From Scylla paramamosain (lineage: Eukaryota > Arthropoda > Malacostraca > Decapoda > Portunidae), in contig NC_087191.1 in the NCBI RefSeq assembly GCF_035594125.1, positions 4,694,467 to 4,758,466 of the forward strand: a stretch of DNA of 64,000 nucleotides, read 5' to 3'. Shown here in pieces: positions 48,229-57,861 of this stretch. How positions within the stretch are numbered: the first letter of the stretch is position 1; every line of letters starts with the position of its first letter. The position numbers and the translations under genes were made by a program. The notes beneath the pieces are model-generated. The model was not told the origin of the DNA and did no database searches. It saw only the letters and a list, made by a program, of their open reading frames with translations.

Positions 48229-49329
48229 TTATACTAAGTCGTCCGCATCTATCCAGCTGTCAAATTTATCTGGGTACCCACGCCAGTGGACGAAGTACTT
48301 TCTCTTACCTCGCTCGACCTTCGATCGTAATATATCGACCTGGTAATGTGAGGGAAGAGAGGACTTGATTAATTCTTCCCTGTAGAAAGCGCCGGTCACG
48401 TCCTCCCCCGCCAAATCCCTTATGAAATAAATAGGGATTTTATGTGAGTAATCCACACGACTTATCTTAAAAAGCTCCTCGGTATTGTTGACGGTATAAC
48501 CCTTATTGAATTTAAATTGCGTTCGGGAAGCACGTTGCAAGCGTACAATGTCTCCCACGTCTAATTTATGACTGACAACTTTCTTTCCCCTTGGCCGATT
48601 TAAATACATTCGTTTAAATTGCTTCCTGACTTGTGACAGCTCGCGGAGGCGGTGAACCTGAGCCGGCGTTTGGTTGCCGCCCAAACCGCGGTGTGGGGTG
48701 TGATTGTACGTATTTATTAGGGTGGGCAAGACGTTAATATACGTCAGTGTGTTGTTCTGCGTGAGATATTTATATATTTTTGTCTTTATGGTTCGGATGA
48801 CCCTTTCTGCCAAACTCGCCTTTGTTTCACGCGAGTAATTGGAATACAAGGTAATACCTTTCAAAGTTAGATATTTTTTCACTGCTTGATTATAAAATTC
48901 GGATCCCTGATCGGTAAAAAGACGCGACACGCCTGTAAAACTCCCCGACTCTAGAACTTTTTTCAGCGCTTGCAGGCTACTGTGTCCGGATTTACTTGTC
49001 AGCGTTGCCACTTTCAAGTATCTGCTGAAAACGTCCAGGCAAAACATGATGTATCGGACGCCGCCATTGTGTCTGTGCAGCCTCGCAAAATCGGCCAAAT
49101 CGCAAGTTAAAATGACGGACGGTTTAGGAGCGAGAATTTTTCGTCGCGGAAAACGTTTCAGTGTCGGCTTGTGAAGCGTATAAGTGCGGTTGCCCTGCAG
49201 AAATGCCCTCACATCGCGGAGTGTTAGATTCTTATCCCTTTTCTTCCCCTCTCTGTAGAGTGCTTGCACACCTCCTAAAGCCGCAGGATTCGTCATATCC
49301 CGGTAAAGTTCGTCCAAAACGGCGTTCAT
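48229..49329 (-). CDS. Polinton integrase (RVE core plus chromodomain)
   Basis: 366 aa, intact. A retroviral-type core has Asp77 (LTCDLADF), Asp140 (LFTDQGSEF) and Glu175 (ASLAERVIR), a D,D-34-E spacing. YNHTPHRGLGGNQTPAQV follows, as in retroviral-type integrases. The C-terminus (about 327-366) is a chromodomain: YQVDILRSKVERG, KRKYFVHWRGYPDKFDSW. In Polintons this enzyme joins the TIR ends to chromosomal DNA; the chromodomain may steer target choice toward marked chromatin. I see no clear HHCC zinc finger at the N-terminus. The start overlaps the ATPase stop in an ATGA. Widely known in animal genomes as F54H12.3-like. Confidence 0.92.
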   Translation of the reverse strand: MNAVLDELYRDMTNPAALGGVQALYREGKKRDKNLTLRDVRAFLQGNRTYTLHKPTLKRFPRRKILAPKPSVILTCDLADFARLHRHNGGVRYIMFCLDVFSRYLKVATLTSKSGHSSLQALKKVLESGSFTGVSRLFTDQGSEFYNQAVKKYLTLKGITLYSNYSRETKASLAERVIRTIKTKIYKYLTQNNTLTYINVLPTLINTYNHTPHRGLGGNQTPAQVHRLRELSQVRKQFKRMYLNRPRGKKVVSHKLDVGDIVRLQRASRTQFKFNKGYTVNNTEELFKISRVDYSHKIPIYFIRDLAGEDVTGAFYREELIKSSLPSHYQVDILRSKVERGKRKYFVHWRGYPDKFDSWIDADDLV

Positions 49330-49985
49330 AGCAGATAGACTTTCTCACAGGGTGACTCATCCACAATATTCGTGCGCAGTTGAATTTCTTCGGGTGCGTT
49401 CGGGGATAAATCACACAACAAATAACCGTGATCTCGTCTAAGCACGACATTTTTATAAATTTCCACAAAGTGTTTGGCGCGCTCCCTTCCATAAAGTTGC
49501 CTGCCCAGACATTCAATTTGATATATATCTCTGTTTTTCATAAGAATGTAATGTGAGGCATTTAAAGTTATCGTTCTAGCATACTTTCCGGGGAAAAAGA
49601 CATTCTGTGCTATCATTATAACTGACAAATTTTTATGTCTCCCTTTGGTGAAAGCCTCTGCTATCGTTTGAGAATTGCCAGCCGTGAGGAAATTGTCATC
49701 TAATATCAGGAGTGTGTGCGTTTGCGGGTCGGCGTATGGACTGTTATCATCCATCACGGGATCAATAATTTTCTCATGCACTTCGACCTTATCTTTAAAA
49801 GGGGAATTCTGCTGCAGCGAATGCGATGAGACGCCACAAATGATAATTCTGTTAAATCCATGCTGATATTTCTCTATAATTTTATTGCAGAGGTGTGTTT
49901 TGCCGGAATTTGTATAACCTGCAATAATTATGCGTGCAGGATATCTGAAGAGATTCAGCATCTCTTCGCTAAATGTCTTGTCCAT
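49326..49985 (-). CDS. A32-like DNA-packaging ATPase (Polinton ATP)
   Basis: 219 aa, intact. Walker A is GYTNSGKT at about residues 23-30. Walker B is TLLILDDNF with Asp96-Asp97, and a sensor-like IMIAQNVFF follows. This is the FtsK/HerA-superfamily genome-packaging ATPase shared by Polintons, adintoviruses and related double jelly-roll viruses; it pumps replicated DNA into capsids. The length is typical. It heads a four-gene packed cluster (ATPase, integrase, 113-aa, 172-aa) with overlaps of 4, gap 3 and overlap 4 nt. The spacer upstream (49986-50534) holds tandem repeats and may contain its promoter. Confidence 0.9.
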   Translation of the reverse strand: MDKTFSEEMLNLFRYPARIIIAGYTNSGKTHLCNKIIEKYQHGFNRIIICGVSSHSLQQNSPFKDKVEVHEKIIDPVMDDNSPYADPQTHTLLILDDNFLTAGNSQTIAEAFTKGRHKNLSVIMIAQNVFFPGKYARTITLNASHYILMKNRDIYQIECLGRQLYGRERAKHFVEIYKNVVLRRDHGYLLCDLSPNAPEEIQLRTNIVDESPCEKVYLL

Positions 49986-50534
49986 GTTAAGTTCAGAGGG
50001 TTACTAAAAGACGCTACGATATGTTTACAGTATTTATTACTTAACCTTTATTTACATGGTCATGTAGGTAACAGCATAACTAACCTCCCAGCTGCATCCT
50101 CATCCCTGCCTTCTAATTATGACGTGGATCTCCCCCGACCCACACCTCGTCCTCAACCTCCCCCCTTCTCCCCCCTCTCCTTAACCTAAGTACAAATGTT
50201 CTTACATTACCTCCTCCTCCTCATCCTCCTTATCCCCACGTGGGCAGTACAAATGTCCTTACAGTACATGAACAATCTCCTCATTCCTCTCCTTAACTCC
50301 ATACTCAAAACAAATGTTCTTACATTACATGAATGGCAGCTGCTGGCGGCCGCGGTCTCTCTCCACCCCTTAATTATGACGTGAATAATGTCATGGAAGG
50401 CCACTCCCGATCACGACACAACCCATCCTCCACCTCCCCCTCTTCCTTAGCCTACGTGGTCAGAGCAAATGTTTTTTTACATTACATGAAGGGTGTCTGC
50501 TAGCAGCTGCGTCCTCTCTTTCTCTACCCCTTAA
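49986..50534. promoter_or_regulatory. Polinton intergenic spacer with diverged tandem repeats
   Basis: Between the polymerase stop and the ATPase start. The motif ACAAATGTTCTTACATTAC recurs in four versions, near 50191, 50249, 50312 and 50466. Blocks with TTAATTATGACGTGAATAAT and CTCTCCCGATCACG recur in two or three. The array could act as terminator/promoter between the two gene groups or be a slipped repeat only. No TATA box assigned. Confidence 0.45.
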
Positions 50535-53500
50535 TCATGATGTGAATAATGCCGCGGAAAGTCTCTCCCGATCACGCCACAGACCACTCATTACCCCATC
50601 CTCCCCCTCTTCCTCCCCCTCTTCCTCCTCCTCCTCCTCCTCCTCCTCCTCCTCCTCTTCCTCATCCACCTCCACCTCCCCCACATCCACCGCCACCTCC
50701 TCTTCCATCTCATTCTCCACATCTCTTTCCCGCGGATCATTGTCGGGGTGATAATACGCCCTTGAGGTATAGCCATCGACGTGAAAGCGCTTGTCGTCAA
50801 AATGTGACAACGTTCGCTTTCGCATACGAGTGGTACAAATTTGTCCTTTCACATTCCTAATATTATAGCAATCCACCATCCCACATGCGACATTATTAAG
50901 TGTTTCCCTATACTGCTGATGCAATATATTTTGCTGAAGGTGAGTTGGAATGCCTTTACCTCGAGATACTTGCTTGTCATCTTCCAACAGCAGCGAATAC
51001 ATCTTTGGCTTTAATATAATCGCCTCTTTGATGAGCGTGGATCCGGTTTCAGATTTCAACAAGCCTAGTTGACCCTTCCGCTCCCCATTAAAACACGGGT
51101 GATCTGAAGCAAAGTTACTGGTGTCGAGAAAATTTGCCATGGGTCCATGTTTCAGTTCATCATTTAAGTTTGTAGGTATGTGCAGACTGAAAATGAAACT
51201 GTCAGTATCTTCATAAGCTAATTTAGCTCTCTCCCCATAATTAGCTTTGATGACACGATACCAAAAGTTGTACATGTACTTCTTTGCCACTTCTAAAATA
51301 TGGTATCCCAAGTAATTTGGCTGCCTGATTTTAATCGTATTCTTACTGTTGACACATATGACTCGGTCCTCGCCTAATTGGTGGACCCTTTTAAAGGATG
51401 GATTTCTTGCATACTTCAGGAAAGTCTTTCTTTTTGTCACTAATTTCTGCTGGAGGCCATACTTCACTTCAGATAACATGGATCTACCATAAACTGCGTT
51501 TGACATCAGTTTGCAAATGCGATTTTTAATGGCGCACGTCTCATTTTTACGCTGAGCGACGTTCCTTTCTATGAAAGGTTTCAGGTATGGAGCCTGTCTG
51601 AACCTATATATAGCATGAACACATTGTATTTCCAGTCCAAGTGAGAGTAAAAGTTGCAGCAATTCCAGACTGATGAGATGATCTTTCAGTCCCTTATGAC
51701 TGGCCACGAGTTTACGATTTTTCCTCCCCAGCTTACGACCCTCAGCTTCTAACAGTCTTTTACTGTACGGTGAGATGTCATCTTCTGTAATAGTCATGTG
51801 TGCGAGGCACAGAGGGAACTCGTCCGTGATCCGAGCTACGTCGGGGGAAACGTCACAGCTGTCTAAATGCAGCCAGTAACCGACGTCGCCATCTGTCGCA
51901 TGATTCTGGATGCCAACTTCAAAAAAATCATCCATCTCTGACTGAGAAAGCTTTTTGATGTCACCCATAGGCAGGGGGGAACACATAACGCTTGCATATA
52001 ATGAATTATAGTCCAGATAGAACACATAGGTGCCGGGTCCGCCGTCGGGTTCGTGGTTTGACTGCAGGTGTGGCCTGACGCAAGTTACAAAGCCTCCTCG
52101 TACATTTCTTTTGATCAGGTGATACATGTTAGGATCGTAAGGTGGATCAAGTTGAACGCCTGTCGACTTTAAAAAAGCGTCATAAGCATAAGAAGACAGT
52201 GACACGTAATGTGCCACGTCCAGCCCATAAAATTCATGCAGGTATGATCTATATTTGAGATATGTGTCGGCTAATAATCCCACATCAATCTCACAATACA
52301 GTCTTATGTAATCGCCTAAAGTGCGGCAGGATGTCATACTCCACACGCTTTGAGCGTGTTCATATTCTCCAGGTGGCAGAGCCTTCCCCTTGAGCGTGTC
52401 ATAAAATGCCTCACGAGGTGGCAATTGTCGATCTTCTAAGCGGCCAAGGTCGGTGATGTACTCATAACAAAGAAACTGTTTTTGAGTGCAAATTACACGC
52501 CTTACATCCTCGGGGAGGTAATTCACCATTTCCTGGGCGTAACGCGTGCTATAGCCCGCCTGCACGTGACTCTGAGCGAGATGACCGAGGCCAGCATTCA
52601 TAATGGAAAGCGTGTCCTGAAACTGCAATTCCTTAATCCTTACTTTCAATAAATGCGATTCTGACTTGGCAAGGATGTCCACGTGCGACTCTGGCAAGTG
52701 AAGGTCTTTTATGATTAAGGAGACGTCAAAGCTCATATTATGTGCCAGAGTGATGAGATATTTCCTCATGTCACGACACTGGAGGTTGCATCGCGCGCAC
52801 AAAGCCCCCTTGTAATTATTTTGTGGTAATGAGTGGTCGTGATATTTATGAGGTGGGGTTTTCACATTAAAGGGTTGATGGCAGAGCTCGCAGTGACGCT
52901 GACGTTTGAAGTGGGCTTCATCCTCCGCAGACATGCTAATTGGATAGCTAACTACACTTTCCTTGATGATTCCCCAAGCATTGGATAGGCTATCAATGAA
53001 ATTATTCACGGGATCTTCACCGAAATAACTTCTCTTTTCCACGACATCTCCATGCCTATTGATGATGAGATACGAGTAACCAATTGGGTCATGTTCAGCT
53101 ATCACACTCCTATTCTCCTTAGGTTTTATCATAGTTTCAAAATCAAAAAATGCTAAGTATGCAGGCTGATAGGTGTAGGCAAAATTTTTAAATTTTACTT
53201 TTTCACCGTCACCTGGAAAGAGAAGAGTTTGAGTGAAGTCGCAGTGACACTCGTGATCGCTCAAACTGACAGACTTGGGAACTGAGCTGAAACATACTTT
53301 GCAAAACTGATGACCCTCTGGGGTGGGGCTGCTTCTCGTCAATTTCCGGTGCAGCTTCTCCACGTCTTTAATGAGTGTCATATGTTTTCCACCTAGTAAA
53401 AGGAGTGAGACTACAGTTTTATACTTCCGCGAGCCTTTTCTTGATAATGTTAAATAGTATATCTCACCGCTTTTTGTCAGTGTATAAACGTCCAGAGACA

Positions 53501-54911
53501 GGCGATTTAACCTTTCTAACTGACTCAAGTTCTCCCAAGTCACTGGACTGTCTACTTTTCCGCGCGTGACGTATTTCTCTCCGCCATGCCGTCTCCGTAA
53601 TATTTTTGGAATTCTTTTCCAAGGTACACCTCGAGCATGAAGTCTGAAAGCCGCCAAACACTGAATAACACAGGATGAATGTCGGCCATCAGGATTGAAA
53701 ATTTCATTCCCTCCTCGCACGCCTCTAGGATAAGCAACATAATCTCCTATGCCACTACATGCGACGTGCAAGCAATAATTGATGAAAAAATTCTGTACTC
53801 TTGAAATGATAAAACCAGATCCTTCAGTCTCGCTGGTAAGGCTTTCCAGCCGACTGTTCAGCTGATGGATCCATAAATCAACAAGGTCAGACACATCTTG
53901 ATAGGTGATCAGTCGTGCTCTAAAAGCAATATGAATGACTCGATGTTCATCCTCCCCTAAGGTAGAGAATTTCACTAGTAACAGAGAAATGTGTGAAAAT
54001 ATTTTCAGGGTGGGGGGGAATGGCGAGCCGTGTGACGTGAAATATGATCTAATTTCCCGTATAAAGAACTCCCTGTATTCGGTAAGTAGACCGAGTGGAT
54101 CTCTGCTTACATGATCAGGTATGTCATATTGATGTCTGGTGAAGCTCCTCATAAAATTTTCCCTCGAGTCAATTAACCGCGGTTCTTCCGGCATCCCGCG
54201 CTCGTCAAGGTCTGCATCCGCCGACTCTCCCGCCATGCTGCACTCATCGTGGTCCGCCTCCGCTTGTGGCGTGTCTGGGAAGAAAAAATAGAAGTAGCAG
54301 CGACAGTTTATTATTATTATTATTATTTTTATTATTATTATTATTATTATTGAATTGATATTTACCTTGTGTAGGTAGTGAAGGACTTGAAGTCTCGGAA
54401 GAATTGAATACGTTCCCCGATAATCCACTCGGTCCCGGCCGTGGCGAGTCTTAAAAAAAAAAGAATATTAGTAGTGTCGGCAGCACCGTATTTATTGCTT
54501 TATTATTTGTAGTATTTTTTTTTTTTCTCACCTCTTCCCCCGCCTCCGCGTGGGATGTCGCCTTGTGACGTCCGCCGACGTGGGCCTTCTACGCCGCCGT
54601 TCTGTCCAACCTCAATCGAGTGTGAGCCTGTACAGGAAGATGTGCTCAGAGCTCAAACTTGTAAAGATTGACAGTCATTTCATCTTTATTATTATACATT
54701 CCCGCCAAAATAAGTAATAATGCTTACCAGAAGAAGCAGGATTGCCAACTTCGCAGGTGTGTTCTGGCGGTGGATGTGGAAACAGAAGTCCACACCGCTC
54801 GCATAAATCACACTGGTCTTCCACACATGAGGGACAGGATGGATTAGTGTGCCATCTCCCACACACTTCACATAAAAGCCGCGCCTCTGCTGTTCCACAA
54901 TGAACACCCAT
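50535..54911 (-). CDS. Protein-primed family B DNA polymerase (Polinton pPolB), four-exon model
   Basis: Exon model: 54911-54728, 54627-54532, 54449-54366, 54274-50535. All three introns lie in phase 1, and the boundaries (GTAAGC, GTGAGA, GTAAAT; acceptors TACAG, TTAAG, CCCAG) keep one frame of about 1367 codons. Exon 1 is a Cys-rich zinc-binding module (C14xxC17, C26xxC29, C34xxC37xxC40). Exon 4 holds a CxxC...HxC knuckle, 3'-5' exonuclease motifs FFDFE (Asp499), HNMSFD (Asp638) and YCEID (Asp785), and an endonuclease-VII-like zinc finger (CELCHQPF ... YHDH ... CARCN). Polymerase motifs are YLDYNSLYAS, KLMSNAVYG and YEDTDS, and a poly-Glu tail follows. In the family it replicates the linear element from the TIR ends using a protein primer. 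Catalytic residues are all present. The uninterrupted frame 5' of 54274 runs through an (ATT)n intron and is an artefact. Confidence 0.85.
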
Positions 54912-55122
54912 TTTTCTTTTCTTTTTTTTCTATAACATTGTCAACACTTTGTCCCGGCCGCCATGCCGCGCGGGGAAACACTGAAGCTTCCCGCGCAGAT
55001 GGTCGCGAGGTGCGTGACTTGCCTCGGAAGTAGGCAACACCTGCCTGTTTCATTATCCTCCACTCCACCCATTATCCCACCTTGATCGATTCTCTTCAAA
55101 ACTTTACGTCCGAGACGCAAAG

Positions 55123-56049
55123 TTAACGTGGTCTTATATGTAACACGCAAGTAACACTGTTTTCCCCATCTTCAAACTGAATAGGTTTGCCTCTTTGATT
55201 AGCAATTTTGATAGCCACACTCTCTATAGTTGATACAGAAAGTGGTTTATACGTAACTGAATTCGCACCTTTACTGGTGCTGTCGCCGGGGAGTGGTATG
55301 ACGTCTAATATATTAACTAGTTGGTTACCAAATCGCGAGGGAGAAATGATGTCGGTATAAACGTACATATAATCCGTCCCTGCATCAGCTCGCGGTACGT
55401 ATTGAGCGAATAATTTTATGGGTAATGAGGAGGAAGCTTCGCTCGCGCTGGAAGATGAAATGACATCGCCAGATCTTTGAAAGTAGACGGTGTAGCGAAA
55501 ATTTGGATTGAAACCCAGAATGCGAGCTATATGCGATGCAAATTTTATACTTATATCACTGTAAATACGATCGTCATTAGGAGGGACAATCGCGTTATTC
55601 ACAACGACCCGCTCCAAGTCGTGGTCATAATAAATGATATCCGAGTAAGGGAAATAGATCTTAAAGGAGTCATTCAAGATTGCTTGAAGTTCTCTCACTA
55701 TCTGTCCATTAATCGCCTTAGTTATGGCCGGTATGTTCTTATCGGTAAAATTGGAGATGATATTCCTTTCCGGTAGATAGGTATACATATTATATTCATA
55801 CATATCAAAGTCTGACTGCTTAACCCGACCATAGAACGATATACTAGAATTTGGATCCCCTTCCGTAATGCAGTAGAAATATTTAGGGAATAAAATATTA
55901 CACAGGCCGACTTCATAATCCCTGCCGGTGTCTAAATGAATGGGTAAGATTCTGTTTTCAAATTCTGTTGTTGTGTTGTTGGGAAATGACCTACCACCTG
56001 CAAGAGAAGATAGGTATACGTATATATCGTCACTATCTCTCAATGACAT
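55123..56049 (-). CDS. Minor capsid (penton-type) protein of the Polinton
   Basis: 308 aa, intact. The N-terminus (SFPNNTTTEFENRILPIHL, then DYEVGLCNILFPK) and C-terminus (MYVYTDIISPSRFGNQLV, NILDVIPLPG, TYKPLSVSTIESVAIKI, and a final HIRP) are the conserved blocks of the Polinton minor capsid protein. That protein has a single jelly roll and is placed at capsid vertices. It is the first gene after the right TIR and is separated from PolB exon 1 by about 210 bp. Its presence together with the MCP means the element can in principle build a full capsid shell. Confidence 0.85.
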   Translation of the reverse strand: MSLRDSDDIYVYLSSLAGGRSFPNNTTTEFENRILPIHLDTGRDYEVGLCNILFPKYFYCITEGDPNSSISFYGRVKQSDFDMYEYNMYTYLPERNIISNFTDKNIPAITKAINGQIVRELQAILNDSFKIYFPYSDIIYYDHDLERVVVNNAIVPPNDDRIYSDISIKFASHIARILGFNPNFRYTVYFQRSGDVISSSSASEASSSLPIKLFAQYVPRADAGTDYMYVYTDIISPSRFGNQLVNILDVIPLPGDSTSKGANSVTYKPLSVSTIESVAIKIANQRGKPIQFEDGENSVTCVLHIRPR

Positions 56050-56210
56050 GTTTTTTAAACCCTGTCAACTAACAGACTGACTTTAAACTTTACCTTTTCA
56101 TGACATATATACGTCGGCAGACTGGAGATTATGGCGGTACGGCGTGGATAGTCGCGACGACCTTGACCATAGGGGAATGTACTGAGATATCGGAGGGAGC
56201 ACGTGTCGGC

Positions 56211-56226
56211 TATAATAATAATAATA

Positions 56227-56278
<52 letters not shown>

Positions 56279-57150
56279 GGTGACCATCCGGCATAAGTAT
56301 TACGTCAGCCATGCCGCTGGCGGTCGGTGAAAGTGGAAGAGGCCGCCGCTCCGCCCTGGCCGTCACAGACGCTTCCTCCAGGTAAAAAGGATGGACAGGT
56401 AACGGAACCTCGTGAGGCTGTCGCGACGACCTTGACCATAGGGGATGTATTGAGATGTCGGAGGGAACGCGTGATGGCAACACTCAGTCATCCCACCCTC
56501 CAGGATTCCGTGAATGAAAGGGAAAGGGCGACTTCTATGGCATGCGCCGTCAGAGTCCCCCTAATCACGCGTGTGTGGCGGGCGGCTGCCACGTCTGGCC
56601 GCCAGTCCCCCCCCACCCCCACCTCCCCTCCCCCCCTCCACCCCCTTTTCACTCAATTATTTTCCACCCACCATCATTGATTCATTTAGTCATTCCATCG
56701 TCGCCGAAGGATAAGGACGCACGCCTCCCCCCCACCTCTCCGTCAGTGTCGCCGTCACCGTCCCGCTCCCCCCCCCCTTCCCCCTCCCCCCTTGGTGTTT
56801 GCCGTCGTGAATCACCCCCCTCTTCCCAAGCATGGGTCTATGGAAAATTGCTATCAGGATCACCATCGCAATATGGCTTGCCGTCAGAGTCGCCCCTGGG
56901 TGGGTGGGTTGGGGGTGGGGGGGACGTGAAAGGGCGACCTACACGGCATTGCCGTCACAGTCCCCTAGCCACGCGTGTGTGTGGCGACTTCCACGTCTGG
57001 CCGCCAGTCCACACCCTCCCCCCCCCCCCCTCCTTTCACTCAATTATTTTCCACCCACCATCATTGATTCATTAGTCATTCCATCGTCGCCGAAGCATAA
57101 GGACGCACGCCCCCTCACCTCTTCTCCGTCAGTGTCGCCGTCAGCGTCCC
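56211..57150. repeat. Polinton right terminal inverted repeat
   Basis: Near-identical reverse complement of the left TIR, including homopolymer runs; about one difference per hundred or fewer by eye. It starts inward with (AAT)n. Just inside (56145-56210) a partial extra copy of a TIR segment (CGCGACGACCTTGACCATAGGG) occurs, showing past internal duplication. Confidence 0.88.
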
Positions 57151-57610
57151 TCCCCCCTCCCTCCCCCCCCCCACCCACCCCCTGATGTCGTCGTCATGAA
57201 TCACCCCCTTCCCAACCCCCACTAATCTACAGCCTGGACCTCCATCCTGACATGGACTGCCACTGAAGTCTACGGAAAATTGCTGTCAGGTTTCCCCATT
57301 GCAACTTGATAAGGTCCACACTCGCAATATGGCATGCCATCAGAGTCGCTCCTGGGGGTGGGGGCGGGAACCCCATCCTCCCCCCTCCCCCCTCCCCCCC
57401 TCCCCCCTCCCCCCCTCCCCTCTCCCATCCCCCAACACCCTATTTACAGCCAGGGTCTCTATCTTGAAATGGATCGCCACTCCCGGGTAATTGCCGCCAG
57501 GGTCGCCTATCCTTATATGGCAAGCCATGACGGCCCCCATGAAATGGGGGGCCGTCATGGCTTGCCATATAAGGATAGGCGACCCTGGTGGCAATTTCAC
57601 AACTACTGTT
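57150..57610. repeat. Additional diverged TIR-like units and terminal palindrome
   Basis: Beyond the matched TIR the same kind of unit continues with more divergence (GGAAAATTGCTGTCAGG, CGCAATATGGCATGCC, AGAGTCGCTCCTGGGG) and a CCCTCC-rich tract. It ends in a near-perfect palindrome: arm 57489-57540, loop GAA, arm 57544-57596. No equivalent exists on the left side. Confidence 0.75.
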
Positions 57611-57632
57611 CCAGCATCAGCATCACCCAGTG

Positions 57633-57772
57633 TTTTTTTTTTTTTTTTTTTTTTTATGTAGGAAGGATACTGGCCAAGGGCAACAAAAATCTAATAAAAA
57701 AAAATGCCCACTGAAATGCCAGTCCCTAAAAGGGTCAAAGCAGTGGTCAAAAATTGGTGGATAAGTGTCTTG
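57633..57772 (-). mobile_element. Jockey-like family A 3' tail fragment
   Basis: Poly(T) of about 23 nt, then the complement of the family tail (CTTGGCCAGT, TGGCATTTCAG) and the last codons (RHL-TNF). It is severely 5'-truncated. Confidence 0.85.
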
Positions 57773-57861
57773 TGGTAGGCACACCACGTCGGACGGCAGT
57801 GGCCATACCATAAGCCCCAGTGGAACCCCCAGTGGTATTAATGACTGCAGGGTCGTGTGTG

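Larger units (their letters stand above)
41975..57610 (-). mobile_element. Polinton/Maverick (adintovirus-like) element
   Basis: About 15.6 kb with long terminal inverted repeats and the full Polinton hallmark set on one strand: protein-primed PolB, retroviral-type integrase with chromodomain, A32-like packaging ATPase, adenain-like protease, major (double jelly-roll type) and minor capsid proteins. Further genes encode a macro-domain-like protein, a small basic protein, two small conserved proteins and an acidic protein. Core genes appear intact and the TIRs nearly identical, so insertion is recent. It lies in the RT region of the surrounding Ty3/gypsy element. The right boundary is uncertain because TIR-like units continue to about 57600; a 6-bp target duplication was not identified. 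Confidence 0.92.

Noticed and set aside
50542..50860. Pro/Ser-rich plus-strand ORFs opposite the polymerase C-terminus
   Set aside because: Shadow of the poly-Glu coding tract (TCC repeats); the minus strand holds the real gene.
54275..54428. Poly-isoleucine N-terminus of the long polymerase ORF
   Set aside because: It is a read-through of an (ATT)n intron with a good donor and acceptor; the spliced alternative keeps frame and adds a zinc-binding module.
56542..57185. Proline-rich plus-strand ORFs in the right TIR, and their counterparts at 42067-42556
   Set aside because: They arise from C-runs and tandem repeats in the TIR, overlap each other in several frames and show no domain.
41975..57610. 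Contaminating free virus joined to the assembly
   Set aside because: The left edge joins directly in the coding sequence of a Ty3/gypsy RT whose partner half and LTR lie on the other side, so it is integrated in the genome; reads across 41975 would settle any doubt.
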